From assembly GCA_016124235.1 (NCBI GenBank), contig WGOC01000029.1, positions 1-64,000 on the forward strand: a stretch of DNA of 64,000 bases, given 5' to 3'. This DNA comes from a bacterium (GTDB lineage: Bacteria; Verrucomicrobiota; Verrucomicrobiia; Limisphaerales; RI-55). A program made the position numbers and the translations under genes. The notes beneath the pieces are model-generated. The model was not told the origin of the DNA. It saw nothing but the letters and a program-made list of their open reading frames with translations, and ran no database searches. Below are positions 24,173-33,700 of the stretch, piece after piece (position 1 is the first letter of the stretch; each line of letters opens with the position of its first letter).

Positions 24173-25240
24173 ATGGCCACCTTTGAACAGCTCTTCCCGA
24201 CGTTCCTGCAAAAGTGCGCCGAACTGCACGACCTGCTGCGCATCGTCGCGTTCATGTTTTTCATCGTCGGGACGATCCTGCTGGTCCTGCACGGGTTCAA
24301 CGGCAAAACACTGATGCTCCATTTCGTCCGGTTGATCGTCCTGACGGCGTTGCTGGTCTTTCTGCCTGCATGGGGCAATGAGGCCCAGCAGCTCCTGCAA
24401 ACGTCGATCCTCGACGGGCTGGGCGTCGATCCGTCAAACGTGCAGGACCAGTACAACCAACTGCTGGTCATCAAACGCGACACCGGGACGGGTCATTCCT
24501 GGTGGGATCTGCTGGGTGACTTGCAGGCCTTTACCACGGAACACCTGATCAGCGGCATCCTCTGGCTGGTCGGGCAGTTCGCCTCGCTGTTGCTGTTCTG
24601 GGCCTATATCATCCAGAAGTTCATTCTGTTCAGCGCCTACGCGCTGTCGCCGTTGCTCATCGGGTTCATGGCGATCCGGCCGCTCCGTTCGACCGGTTCC
24701 CGTTACCTGACCCACCTCGCCGGGGTGTTGCTCTGGCCGCTTGGCTGGGCCGTCGCGGCGCTCATCACCCAGGGCATTCTGGATTTCATGACGGACCCGG
24801 CGACGCGGTTCTTCGATCCCACGGCATCGTTCTATTCGTTGCAGGCCACTCTCGGTGTGGGCGTGGTCGCGTTCTGGATCGTGTTCAGCACGATTGCCGC
24901 GCCGCTCGTGATCCAGAAAGTCCTCAGCTACGGGACGCTGGCCGGGAGCCAGCTCATTTCGGGCGCGGTCGGAGGATTTCTTCAGACGGCGGCCACCACG
25001 GCGGGCGCGGCGGCGGTTGCCACCACATCCGGCCTTCCCCTCGTAACCGCCGGCGCGGCCGGGATGGCGGCGATCCTGAGCACCCTCTCGACTGCGCCCG
25101 GACACGGCAGCGCCGGCGCGATCATCATCGCCGGGTCGGGCCTGCCGCCCCGCTCGGCTCGCGGACGACCGGGTGACGACATCACCGGTGACAAGGCGGT
25201 CCGCGAACTCATCGCCAAAGGAAAAGGGAATTACTACTGA
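24173..25240 (+). CDS. trbL: VirB6/TrbL-like multi-spanning T4SS protein
   Basis: A 355-residue protein with at least six hydrophobic segments: residues about 23-42, 51-66, 125-145, 150-170, 185-205 and 230-255. An Ala/Gly-rich segment (GAAAVATTSGLPLVTAGAAG) and a basic tail follow. This topology and its place between TrbJ and VirB8 fit VirB6/TrbL, the inner-membrane channel component. Direct similarity is modest, as is usual for this family. Confidence 0.8.
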   Translation: MATFEQLFPTFLQKCAELHDLLRIVAFMFFIVGTILLVLHGFNGKTLMLHFVRLIVLTALLVFLPAWGNEAQQLLQTSILDGLGVDPSNVQDQYNQLLVIKRDTGTGHSWWDLLGDLQAFTTEHLISGILWLVGQFASLLLFWAYIIQKFILFSAYALSPLLIGFMAIRPLRSTGSRYLTHLAGVLLWPLGWAVAALITQGILDFMTDPATRFFDPTASFYSLQATLGVGVVAFWIVFSTIAAPLVIQKVLSYGTLAGSQLISGAVGGFLQTAATTAGAAAVATTSGLPLVTAGAAGMAAILSTLSTAPGHGSAGAIIIAGSGLPPRSARGRPGDDITGDKAVRELIAKGKGNYY

Positions 25241-25245
25241 TCAAT

Positions 25246-25905
25246 ATGGATACCACCAATCTCCGCCAGACACCGACGGGCAAACCCCAGTGCGCCACAG
25301 CGCGAAAGGCCTTCGATCCGACGCAATTGTTCGCCCAGCGCGATCGCCTGCCGTGGTTCTGGTTCTTCGTGGCCGTCGCGGTGTCGGTGTTGGCCGCACT
25401 CGACCGTTACCATCTCATCGAGCGTTTCAAGGAACGCGAACGGGTTGTCATCATCGATCCGGCCCAGACTTATTATGTCAGCCCGCTTCTCCAATTTCAG
25501 GAGGCGAAGGAACTGCACTTGCAGCAGGCGGAACTGGCTGCGGTCGCCTTCCTGGAACGCAATCCGAGGGATTTTGATCACCCCGATCTGTTGAAACAGA
25601 TGTTCCTCAAATCAGCGCTGCAAAAGGCCCGGGACCAGCATGCCCGCGAGGCGGTTGAGTTCCGGGCCAAACAACTGCGGCAAAAGCCGGAGATCGCGAA
25701 GATCGACATCCTAGCGACGCGCGAGAACGAGGTGCTGGCGACGGTGTCGGGCCAGGTGATCCGCACCGGCATTTTTCAAGCGAAGGCATTCAACGAAGCG
25801 TTCAACTTCAAATTGAGCCTCCGCCTCATCCGCAACCCCAACATGGCCGCCAACGGACGGTTCCCGACGGCGGTCGGCGACTTCAAATATGAAATCATCC
25901 CTTAA
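25246..25905 (+). CDS. virB8: VirB8-like T4SS protein
   Basis: A 219-residue bitopic protein with a short cytoplasmic tail, one membrane helix (about 36-54, WFWFFVAVAVSVLAALD) and a periplasmic domain with helices rich in Gln/Glu/Ala. It ends NGRFPTAVGDFKYEIIP. VirB8/TrbF proteins nucleate the inner-membrane complex. It starts five bases after virB6 and overlaps virB9 by 17 bases. The assignment rests on topology and operon position together. Confidence 0.72.
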   Translation: MDTTNLRQTPTGKPQCATARKAFDPTQLFAQRDRLPWFWFFVAVAVSVLAALDRYHLIERFKERERVVIIDPAQTYYVSPLLQFQEAKELHLQQAELAAVAFLERNPRDFDHPDLLKQMFLKSALQKARDQHAREAVEFRAKQLRQKPEIAKIDILATRENEVLATVSGQVIRTGIFQAKAFNEAFNFKLSLRLIRNPNMAANGRFPTAVGDFKYEIIP

Positions 25906-26914
25906 CCTGTTCATCCTGTTGACCGCGAGCGTCGCGCTGGCGGAACCACCCGACGTAATCCAGCGCGTGACGCTCGATGAGCGCACGGTTGTCACCGTGC
26001 CCGTCGCGACCAATCGCGTCACCACGATCAGCTTCCCCGGACCCATCGCGGCGATTGATGCCGTGGGAGTGACGGCGGATGGAAAGACGCCCGGTCAGTT
26101 CCAATTGGCGCATACGAAGGGGTCAGCGTTTGTTTCCATCCGGGCATTGACTGCGAAGGCGGCGACCAATCTGAACATCCGCTGGAACAAGCACACGTAC
26201 GTCTTCGATTTGGTTGAGGACGATGTGCCGGTGCTCGCGCTGAACCTCGAAGAGCGGGTGATATCGGAAGCGGTGTTACCCGCTCCCCATGTAGCACCGA
26301 CGGACCTGCTGGCGTTGCTCGACAAGGCGAAGGCGTTTCCGTTGTTAAAACAGCAACATCCCGACGCCGTGGCCGGTGCTGAAGCGCGGACCTTTGGCGA
26401 TCAGCCGCAGGTCACTGATTTCAACGACTACGAAATCCGTATCGAGGAGGTGTTCCGGTTCAACCGGGAGGACACGCTCGTCTTTCACGTCACTCTCCGG
26501 AACAAATCGGAACGGGGGATTCGTTATCTGCCGGAGAGCTTCTGTGTGCGCGTGGGCAACCGGCTTTATTACCAGTCGATCAGCGACGCGCCCGGACTTC
26601 TCCCGCCGCATGCCGCGAGCACGGTTTACTTTGCGATCACCGGCACGCCCGACGGCGGGCGCAACGAACTGTCGCTCAAGAACGAGTTCAATGTGCTGGT
26701 GAGCCGGTTGCCTTCGTTTCCGGAAACGCCGGCCACGACGGCAGCCATTCAACCGCCGCCATCGCCACCGACCCGGCCCCCTGAACTGACTCCCGAGCTT
26801 GAATCACGGGCACGGGCAGCGCTTCACCGCGCCATCGAAGAATCAGAGAAGCCGTCCACAGGGTCGTCTCCTTCGTCCACCAACGCGTCCGACGCCAACT
26901 CCGTCCACCCATGA
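25889..26914 (+). CDS. virB9: VirB9/TrbG-like T4SS protein
   Basis: A 341-residue secreted protein (signal MKSSLNLFILLTASVALAE). The N-terminal domain is beta-rich, with TVVTVPVATNRVTTISFPGPIAAI and NLNIRWNKHTYVFDLVE, as in TrbG/VirB9. The middle domain has DYEIRIEEVFRFNREDTLVFHVTLRNKSERGIRYLPESFCVRVGN-like strands, and the tail is Pro-rich. It contributes to the outer-membrane core ring with VirB7 and VirB10. It overlaps virB8 by 17 bases and virB10 by four. Confidence 0.8.
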   Translation: MKSSLNLFILLTASVALAEPPDVIQRVTLDERTVVTVPVATNRVTTISFPGPIAAIDAVGVTADGKTPGQFQLAHTKGSAFVSIRALTAKAATNLNIRWNKHTYVFDLVEDDVPVLALNLEERVISEAVLPAPHVAPTDLLALLDKAKAFPLLKQQHPDAVAGAEARTFGDQPQVTDFNDYEIRIEEVFRFNREDTLVFHVTLRNKSERGIRYLPESFCVRVGNRLYYQSISDAPGLLPPHAASTVYFAITGTPDGGRNELSLKNEFNVLVSRLPSFPETPATTAAIQPPPSPPTRPPELTPELESRARAALHRAIEESEKPSTGSSPSSTNASDANSVHP

Positions 26915-28023
26915 AACCGCGCGATTTTCTAAACTTCTTCAAAACACCGAGCGGCCGGTTGCTATTGTTCGCAGGAATCTTCGGCGGGGGGCTGGTCGTT
27001 TTCAGCACGCTGCGCGGCCGTTCCGGTGGTGAGGACATTCAGGTCACACCCGCCGGAACAAACCCGACCGACAAACCGCAGACGGTGCAGTCGCTGGTGC
27101 GCCCGATGCAACCGTTTGATCCACCACCTCCCAAACCGGAGCCGAAACCGGCGGTGGTAAGATCCACGGCTCAGCCGACGGCCGCTGTTGAGTCTCCCAA
27201 GCGGGAACCAGCCGTCGTGGCTTTGGCCCCCATCAGCTTGTTTGTCGATGCCACTGCTGGCGTTCCCGAACCGAAAGCACCTGGTTCAATCTACGCGCCT
27301 TTCGGCCGGTTGATCCCCTGCGAGACCGTCATCACCGTCGATTCGTCGTCGATCCAGACGCCCATCATTGGTCTGGTGACGGAAAATATTTATCACGCGG
27401 GCAAACTGGTCATCCCGGCGGGCACCGAGGTCCACGGCACCGCGCAGACCGATCGCAATCGCGAACGCATCGCCGCCGGTGGCAGCTGGACATTCGTCTG
27501 GCAGAGCGGTGAGGAACTCAAGTTGAAGGCCGTCGCTCTCGACCGGGAATTTGCCGGCGACCAGGAAGGCTGGGGCATCACCGACGGCAGCGCCGGACTG
27601 CGGGGGCGCATCATCAAGTCCGACAACCTGGCGGAGATCAAACTCTTCGCGGCCACGTTCCTCTCCGGCGCGGCGAGTGCATTGACCGAGAAACAACAAA
27701 CCCTCTTCGGATCGCTCGATAGCCGCTCGCTCAACAATGCCCCGTTCAAGGGCGCCCAGGACGTGCTCGCGACATACGCGCAACGGATCTACGACGCGAT
27801 CCAGAAGGACGGATTCTATGTCCGGGTGCCCAGCGGCAAGCAGTTTTACCTCTACGTCCTCCAGACCATCGACCGCAGCGACGCGACCATCGGTGGTTCG
27901 CTAAAACCGTTCGTCAATGAGGACAAGGACGGCGCGCCAGCTTCACCTCCCCTTGCCGCATCCGGTGCGGGTCATACACCCATCCCGGACGCGACCAAAG
28001 CAAACTCAACCCCGATGTTTTGA
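26911..28023 (+). CDS. virB10: VirB10/TrbI-family T4SS core protein
   Basis: A 370-residue protein with a short cytoplasmic tail, one membrane helix (GRLLLFAGIFGGGLVVFS, about 12-29) and a Pro-rich periplasmic linker (PFDPPPPKPEPKPAV). It ends in a TrbI/VirB10 beta-barrel domain with ETVITVDSSSIQTPIIGLV, AGKLVIPAGTEVHGTAQ and VRVPSGKQFYLYVLQTID. VirB10 spans both membranes and senses ATP energy from VirB4. It follows virB9 with an ATGA overlap. All conserved blocks are present, so it is intact. Confidence 0.92.
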   Translation: MKPRDFLNFFKTPSGRLLLFAGIFGGGLVVFSTLRGRSGGEDIQVTPAGTNPTDKPQTVQSLVRPMQPFDPPPPKPEPKPAVVRSTAQPTAAVESPKREPAVVALAPISLFVDATAGVPEPKAPGSIYAPFGRLIPCETVITVDSSSIQTPIIGLVTENIYHAGKLVIPAGTEVHGTAQTDRNRERIAAGGSWTFVWQSGEELKLKAVALDREFAGDQEGWGITDGSAGLRGRIIKSDNLAEIKLFAATFLSGAASALTEKQQTLFGSLDSRSLNNAPFKGAQDVLATYAQRIYDAIQKDGFYVRVPSGKQFYLYVLQTIDRSDATIGGSLKPFVNEDKDGAPASPPLAASGAGHTPIPDATKANSTPMF

Positions 28024-28025
28024 AC

Positions 28026-28613
28026 ATGAAATATCTCACCCTCATTCCACTCGTGTTGGTCGCCTCGTGCGCCTCGCGTCCGCAGGTTGTTGTTCGTACC
28101 TTGCCGGCGCCGGCTGTCGAACCCATTGAAGGCGTCCGTTACGGCGAAGTTGTCCGCGCCTACCACCTCGGCCGCCACGTTGATTCCAATCAACCGGAGA
28201 CGATGCACGAAGAGCATCCGGTCTACCGGGTCGAGTCATCAGCGCGATGGAATTTGCACCCTGGCCCGACCGATTCCGCCGCGTTACTGAACCCACCACC
28301 CGATGCCGCGTACGCGCCGCCACCCACCAATGACGTGATCGTTGCCGAGATGAATAGACAGAGGGAAGCAACTGCCAGCGTGATGGCGGAAGCGGAAAAA
28401 CTCGCCCGCGCCTACACCGAATTGCAGGCATTGCTCGCCGAGATGAAAAACGTGGCGCGCAACAACACCATGCTGAACGCCCGGCTCGCCACCAACGAAC
28501 TGCGCGTCCTCCAGTTCGGCCGGGAACTTCAAAAACTTTCCACCCCGCCACCGACGGCAACGAACGACACGCCGCCGGTCACCGGGGAGACTCCCGACAT
28601 CCCGGTACCCTGA
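28026..28613 (+). CDS. Lipoprotein of the transfer operon
   Basis: A 195-residue protein with a lipoprotein signal (MKYLTLIPLVLVASC, lipidated Cys at 15). The mature part has GVRYGEVVRAYHLGRHVDSNQPETMHEEHPVYRVE-type sequence. A long helical, coiled-coil-like segment (EMNRQREATASVMAEAEKLARAYTEL) and a Pro/Thr tail follow. It lies two bases after virB10. It probably attaches to the outer-membrane core complex, but no family is recognised. Confidence 0.68.
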   Translation: MKYLTLIPLVLVASCASRPQVVVRTLPAPAVEPIEGVRYGEVVRAYHLGRHVDSNQPETMHEEHPVYRVESSARWNLHPGPTDSAALLNPPPDAAYAPPPTNDVIVAEMNRQREATASVMAEAEKLARAYTELQALLAEMKNVARNNTMLNARLATNELRVLQFGRELQKLSTPPPTATNDTPPVTGETPDIPVP

Positions 28614-28687
28614 AGACACTTTACTCGCTCGGAGCCGGCGAATACGGCCACTGGCGAGAATTCCAACAACAAAACAAACCCATCATT

Positions 28688-29095
28688 ATGATTAAAACCA
28701 AGCCCACAGCGCCAGCCGGCGCCGGCGGCAATGCCGCCCCCACAGATCCGCCCACCTTCCGGATCAATCCGGAGGTGGATGCGAAGATCGATGCCCACAT
28801 CAAGGAGAACCCCAAGTATTGGGCCTACATCCAGGCGATGCCCCGTGAGCGACTCGAACGCAGTGTCGTCCTCAACGAAGTCCGGGAACTCGACCGCCAG
28901 CAACGCGTCCGCGTCGGCGTGTTGAAGCAGATCAATCGCAACCCCGAACTGAAGCGTGCCTATGATCTGCTGGTAAAAGACCTGCCCGATGAACAAAAGG
29001 AAGTGGTCATCGCGCAGATCGGACGGACCGCCCGCCGCGCCGTTGCCCGCGCCCAGGGCCAGGAGCAAACCCGGCAACAGGGAGTCAGCGTGTGA
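28688..29095 (+). CDS. Hypothetical soluble protein of the transfer region
   Basis: A 135-residue protein with a disordered Pro/Ala start followed by a helical domain (NPEVDAKIDAHIKENPKYWAYIQAMPRERLERSVVLNEV, then LKQINRNPELKRAYDLLVKDLP). It has no signal peptide or membrane segment. Related sequences with the KENPKYWAYI-type motif occur in other element transfer regions as far as I recall, but the function is unknown. A stable hairpin directly follows its stop codon. Confidence 0.6.
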   Translation: MIKTKPTAPAGAGGNAAPTDPPTFRINPEVDAKIDAHIKENPKYWAYIQAMPRERLERSVVLNEVRELDRQQRVRVGVLKQINRNPELKRAYDLLVKDLPDEQKEVVIAQIGRTARRAVARAQGQEQTRQQGVSV

Positions 29096-29107
29096 GATCG
29101 TTGTCAC

Positions 29108-29148
29108 GCCCCGGTCCCGCACTTTGATGGCAGAGTGCGGACCGGGGC
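29108..29148 (+). other. Strong hairpin after the 28688 gene
   Basis: GCCCCGGTCC(C)GCACT and AGTGCGGACCGGGGC form a 15-bp stem with one bulge and a 10-nt loop. No U-tract follows. It may be a Rho-associated or processing structure, or a nick-site-like element of the transfer region. It begins 13 bp after the upstream stop codon. Confidence 0.5.
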
Positions 29149-29233
29149 AGAATCACCAACCGGATTCGGGAAACCAGGTTGATCGCACTTGAGGTTTTCA
29201 CCGCCAGCACACATGATCGAAGCAGTTGGAAAA

Positions 29234-29482
29234 ATGAACACGACCGAGCCAGCCCACTATGTTTTGCTGGTGACCCGGTTTCTCGATCGGCTGATCGAGG
29301 AGCAGGGCCACTATCTGTTCATGGGTTTCGCGTTCTGCTGCTTTGTGGTCATTGCCTGGATCTTCATGCGACCACGACGGCGTCGCTCACACCGCGTGAG
29401 CCATTCTACAGTGGTCGTTCTTCCCCTGGTACGCCCGCCCGAGCGCGAACCGGAATGGGACTGGACGCGGGGCGAACTGTAG
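29234..29482 (+). CDS. Small single-span membrane protein
   Basis: An 82-residue protein: an amphipathic N-terminal helix (HYVLLVTRFLDRLIEEQG), one membrane helix (YLFMGFAFCCFVVIAWIFM) and a basic RPRRRRSHR stretch after it. No family is recognised. I choose the ATG at 29234 because TTGGAAAA precedes it. The same TTGGAAAAATGA-like start context recurs at 29657-29669. Membrane topology would place the N-terminus outside (positive-inside rule). Confidence 0.5.
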   Translation: MNTTEPAHYVLLVTRFLDRLIEEQGHYLFMGFAFCCFVVIAWIFMRPRRRRSHRVSHSTVVVLPLVRPPEREPEWDWTRGEL

Positions 29483-29717
29483 GTTCGCGACAGACGCATA
29501 ATCACTTCCCGCCAGCAACCTTGCTGCCCGGCGCTCATCCGGACGGCATGTCCCTGAGTTTCATATCGTTGCTGGACGGAAAAAAGCCCTCGCGCCGATC
29601 GGAAAAATGACCCCCGGTGACAGCCGTTGGCAGACCCTTTGTGCGATGATCGCTCCAGTTGGAAAATGAGCATCAGAAGACAGGAGATTGATTCCGAACA
29701 TTTAACCGCCATGAACC

Positions 29718-29930
29718 ATGTCCAAACCATTCGTCCGGGTCCGACTGGAGCCCTCGCTCGAAATCCAGGTGATCACCTTGAGTCCCGTCCAGCGGCGCGC
29801 CCTGGCCCGCGTTTACGAGCGCTGGGCGCGCCAGCTCCGCGTGAGCGCGAAGATTCTCGAACGGGACCAGTTGCCGCGGCCAAAGCCGCAGTTGCGCCCG
29901 CTCGTGCCACGGCGGCTACGGTTGAACTGA
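29718..29930 (+). CDS. Small basic protein, uncertain
   Basis: A 70-residue Arg/Leu-rich protein (PFVRVRLEPSLEIQVITLSPVQRRALARVYERWARQLR) with a plausible helix pair. The tail overlaps, in antisense, the 3' end of the XRE regulator gene by about 160 bp. No family is recognised. A basic small protein in this location could be DNA-binding. Confidence 0.4.
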   Translation: MSKPFVRVRLEPSLEIQVITLSPVQRRALARVYERWARQLRVSAKILERDQLPRPKPQLRPLVPRRLRLN

Positions 29931-30369
29931 CGCCCGCAAGGGTTTCCGATCGGGCTCCGGTTGCAACCCGTGTTCCAACACGTCCACGATCCGGCCCCAG
30001 CGCCAGATGTTCCTCCAGTGCATGCAGGGTCGCCTGCGACTCGGCCAGCAGTCGGCCGGCATCATTCAGTTTCGACCTCAGCCGTTCGACCGTCGCCGCC
30101 AGGCTGTCGAGTCGTTTCGCTTCAGTGGACCGGCTGATTGACGAAAGATCATCGTTCACCGGTCCATGCACCAGATCGTCCATCGTCATCCGGAAGAACC
30201 GGGCGATCCGCACCAGCTCATCCACCCGGGGCAACCGTCCCTTGAGGTAATTACCGATGGCCACATGGCTCAAATTCACTCCCCGGCCCAGCTCGGCCGC
30301 CGTCAGGCGCCGGTCCGCCAGCAACCCCTGGAGGCGCGAGGCAAATTCGATTCCCGCATTTTTTTTCAT
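29773..30369 (-). CDS. XRE-family regulator with long C-terminal helical region
   Basis: A 198-residue protein from the ATG at 30369. Residues 6-60 are an XRE helix-turn-helix (ASRLQGLLADRRLTAAELGRGVNLSHVAIGNYLKGRLPRVDELVRIARFF). A predicted coiled coil follows (SLAATVERLRSKLNDAGRLLAESQATLHALEEHL), then a low-complexity Ala/Thr/Arg tail that may be longer than the true protein. It is divergent from another XRE gene, with overlapping GTAAC inverted repeats just before its start. It probably represses itself and the methylase-helicase operon. Confidence 0.8.
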   Translation of the reverse strand: MKKNAGIEFASRLQGLLADRRLTAAELGRGVNLSHVAIGNYLKGRLPRVDELVRIARFFRMTMDDLVHGPVNDDLSSISRSTEAKRLDSLAATVERLRSKLNDAGRLLAESQATLHALEEHLALGPDRGRVGTRVATGARSETLAGVSSTVAAVARAGATAALAAATGPVRESSRSRGAGAPSARKRGPGRAAGRDSR

Positions 30370-30376
30370 CCCGTGT

Positions 30377-30397
30377 GTAACAATAGTTACGTAACTA
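30377..30397. promoter_or_regulatory. GTAAC operator cluster between divergent XRE genes
   Basis: GTAAC-AATA-GTTAC-GTAAC-TA: the first pair forms one inverted repeat with a 4-bp spacer. TAGTTACGTAACTA (30384-30397) is a perfect 14-bp palindrome overlapping it. The cluster lies 8 bp upstream of the ATG at 30369, where an autoregulator would block initiation. Confidence 0.65.
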
Positions 30398-30531
30398 ACG
30401 ATAATAAGCCGCTCCATGTCAAACCAATCTCCCTGGCACTGCCGTCTTTCGATCCGCTTCCGTGCGGTTGATCTGAAGTAGCCGGCGCGATCATCGACCA
30501 AAGGATCCATCCGCAATCACCACCACCCGTT

Positions 30532-30756
30532 ATGCGCCGCGACGCCAATCTCATCGGGCGGAACACCGCCCGGCTTCGCAACCAGCGAAATCTGACGCAA
30601 TCGATGCTGGTTGCGCGGCTGCAGTTGCTCGGGTGCGACATCACGCGCGACGTTCTCTGCAACATCGAATTGCAACGCTACGCGGCGACGGACCAGCACG
30701 CCTACTATCTCGCGAAGGCGTTGAAGGTGGAAATCCGGGAACTCTTTCCCTCGTGA
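30532..30756 (+). CDS. Small XRE-type regulator
   Basis: A 74-residue protein that is almost entirely an XRE/HTH_3 domain: LIGRNTARLRNQRNLTQSMLVARLQLLGCDITRDVLCNIELQRYAATDQHAYYLAKALKVEIRELF-type sequence, typical of one-domain regulators. It is divergent from the larger XRE gene and 34 bp upstream of the methylase-helicase gene, with which it is probably co-transcribed. Two opposing XRE regulators at this spot resemble an ICE or phage maintenance switch; that role is inferred. Confidence 0.82.
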   Translation: MRRDANLIGRNTARLRNQRNLTQSMLVARLQLLGCDITRDVLCNIELQRYAATDQHAYYLAKALKVEIRELFPS

Positions 30757-30790
30757 GCCGGCACATCGGAAACAATAACGCTGGAACATC

Positions 30791-33700
30791 ATGGCCATCC
30801 GCCGCCAATCTCCGCAATCCGACCAGCAGCAGCTTGACCTTTTCTCAACACCGAGGCTGAACCATGACACCGCTGACTCAATATGGACGGATGGCCGAGA
30901 AACACTGGCGCGAGTTCCTTCCCCGGATGGTGCGCGACCTGGAGCAGAAGGGGATTCTCCATCAAATGCTGCTCGAAGCGGAAGAGAAGACGAAGGACGA
31001 AATGGCCACACTGCGCACTCAATTGATCCGGCAGGGATCAACGGCACAACAGGCCCACGACCAGGCGTGGGAAATGGTTCGCGAGAAATACATCCTCCTC
31101 CCTCCCGAGTCCTTGACCTTGCGGTCGGCCACACGGCCTTCGGCCGGGGGCGACTGACTGCCGAGGTACCGCAGAGCAATCCAAACGCGTATCGCATCAC
31201 GGAGGACGACCGGCTGGGGGAAGGCGGACCCAAACAAAAATTCCGGCAGAACCTCAAGGCGGTCGAAATCCTGCGGACGTTGGACGCGGAGGAACGACCG
31301 GCCACGCCCGCGGAAAAGGCAGCCCTGGTCAAATACGTCGGCTGGGGCGCGATGCCCCAGGTCTTCGATGACGACAACCGGGACTGGACCGGCGAACGTG
31401 AAGCACTCCGAAACAATCTGAGTGACGAGGAGTTCGAGTCCGCCCGGGCGACGACACTCAACGCTCACTACACGTCACCAGTGGTCGTTGGCGCGATGTA
31501 TCGGGCGCTCGAACGATCTGGGTTTCCGGGCGGCCGCATCCTTGAACCGGCCTGCGGCATCGGTCATTTCATCGGCATGATGCCCGAAACGATACTCCGT
31601 CGTTCGACCATCACCGGCGTTGAAATCGATCCGCTCACCGCACGGATCGCCAAAGCCCTCTATCCCGACGCGGATATCCGCCAGCAACCCTTCGAACAAA
31701 CGAAGCTGGCCGACGGGTTTTATGACCTTGCCATCTCCAACGTCCCGTTCGGTGACTACCCGGTTCACGATCCGCGCTGGAACCGGTTCAAGCTGCCCAT
31801 TCACGATTATTTCTTCGCCGCCACGCTGGAGAAGGTGCGGCCCGACGGTCTGGTGCTGTTCATCACCTCGCGCGGCACGATGGACAAGTTCGATTCGACC
31901 CTGCGGGAACTGCTCACTCAGCGGGCGGAATTCCTGGGCGCCCTCCGGCTGCCGAATGATTCCTTCAAAAAGAACGCGGGAACCGAGGTGACGACTGACA
32001 TTGTGATGTTGCGCAAACTGCGTCCGGGTGAACCTCCCACCGGCCCGGCCTGGAAGTCCCTGGCGGATCACATCAACGATCTCGGCGAAGCCTTCACGAT
32101 CAACGAATACTTCGCTAGGCGGCCGGAGATGATGCTGGGAAACATGCGTTACACGGGGCGGATGTATCACGTCCACGAACCGACGCTGGAACCAGACGGG
32201 CGTCATTTGAGCGAAGCCCTGGATCGGGTCATTGAGCGGCTTCCGCAAAATATTTACGAGGCGCGCACGCAACAGATCGCCGAGCCCGCCCTCGATCAAA
32301 CGCTTCCTGCTCCGGACGTTGTCAAACCCAACGCCTACTGCCTGCACGACGGCATGGTCTGCATCCGGGAAGAAGACACCCTGCGTCCGCTCAACGATCT
32401 CCCCATCCAGACCCGGTCCCGAATCCGGGGGATGGTCCAGTTGCGGGACGCCGTCCGGGACTGTCTGCGCTTACAGATGGACGGCAGTGCGGAGGATCAG
32501 GTGGTTGAGGCGCGCTTTCAACTCAACCTGGCCTACGACCGGTTCGTTTCGCGCTTCGGCCCCGTCAATCTTCGCACCAACCAACGGGCCTTTGATGGCG
32601 ATCCGGATTTGCCGCTGCTCCTTTCGCTGGAACATTTCAACGACGAAACAAAGGCAGCGCAGAAGGCCGCCATCTTCACCGAGCGGACGATCCATCCGCG
32701 TCAGCCGGTCGATTCAGCCGGCACACCGAAGGAAGCGCTCGTCGCCTCCCTCAACGAACGGGGCCGGGTCGACCTTGAGCGCATGGCCCATCTGTTGGCC
32801 CGCCCGGTTGACGACTTTCTGCCGGAGTTGAAAGGGATCGTTTTTCTCAATCCCCAATCAAACTGGTGGGAGACGGACGACCAGTATCTCTCCGGCAACG
32901 TGCGAGAAAAGTTGGCCGCTGCGGAAGCCGCGGCGGTTGCGGACCCGCGCTTCGCCGAAAACGTCGAGGCGTTGAAATCGGTGCAGCCCCCGGATCTGTC
33001 AGCGACGGAGATTGACGTGCGACTGGGTTCAGCGTGGTTGCCGCCGGAGGACGTCAGCGATTTTGCCAACAGTCTGTTGAACATTCCTTCAGGAGTCGGG
33101 GTGAGCCATATTCCCGCGCTGGGCACCTGGCACGTCAACGGCAATTGGGAGGCCAGGGGCGCAACGGCCAACACCACCGATTGGGGAACGGACCGCTACA
33201 CCGCCCTCGAACTCATCGAGGCTTCCCTCAATCTCAAAACGCCCACGGTCTACGACACGGTGGACGACAAACCCGTGGTCAACGCGCAGTCCACCGAAGC
33301 CGCCCGCGAAAAGCAGGAACGCATCAAAGAACGGTTCAAGGAATGGGTTTGGTCGGATGACTCACGCCGTGAACGCCTCTGCCGGCTTTACAACGACACT
33401 TTCAATCACACCCGTCTGCGCACGTTCAACGGTGATCATCTGACGTTGCCGGGAGCCAGCGGGACGATTCAGTTGCACGGACATCAGAAGGCCGGTGTGT
33501 GGCGCATCCTGCAAACGCCGAACACCTTATTGGCTCACGTCGTCGGCGCCGGGAAAACATTCACCATGGTCGCTGCCGCGATGGAGTTGAAACGGCTGGG
33601 ACTCGCCCGGAAACCGTTGTTCGCCGTGCCCAATCACATGCTCGGTCAGTTCTCAACCGAGTTGCTCACGCTCTATCCGAACGCGAACATCCTGGTCGCC

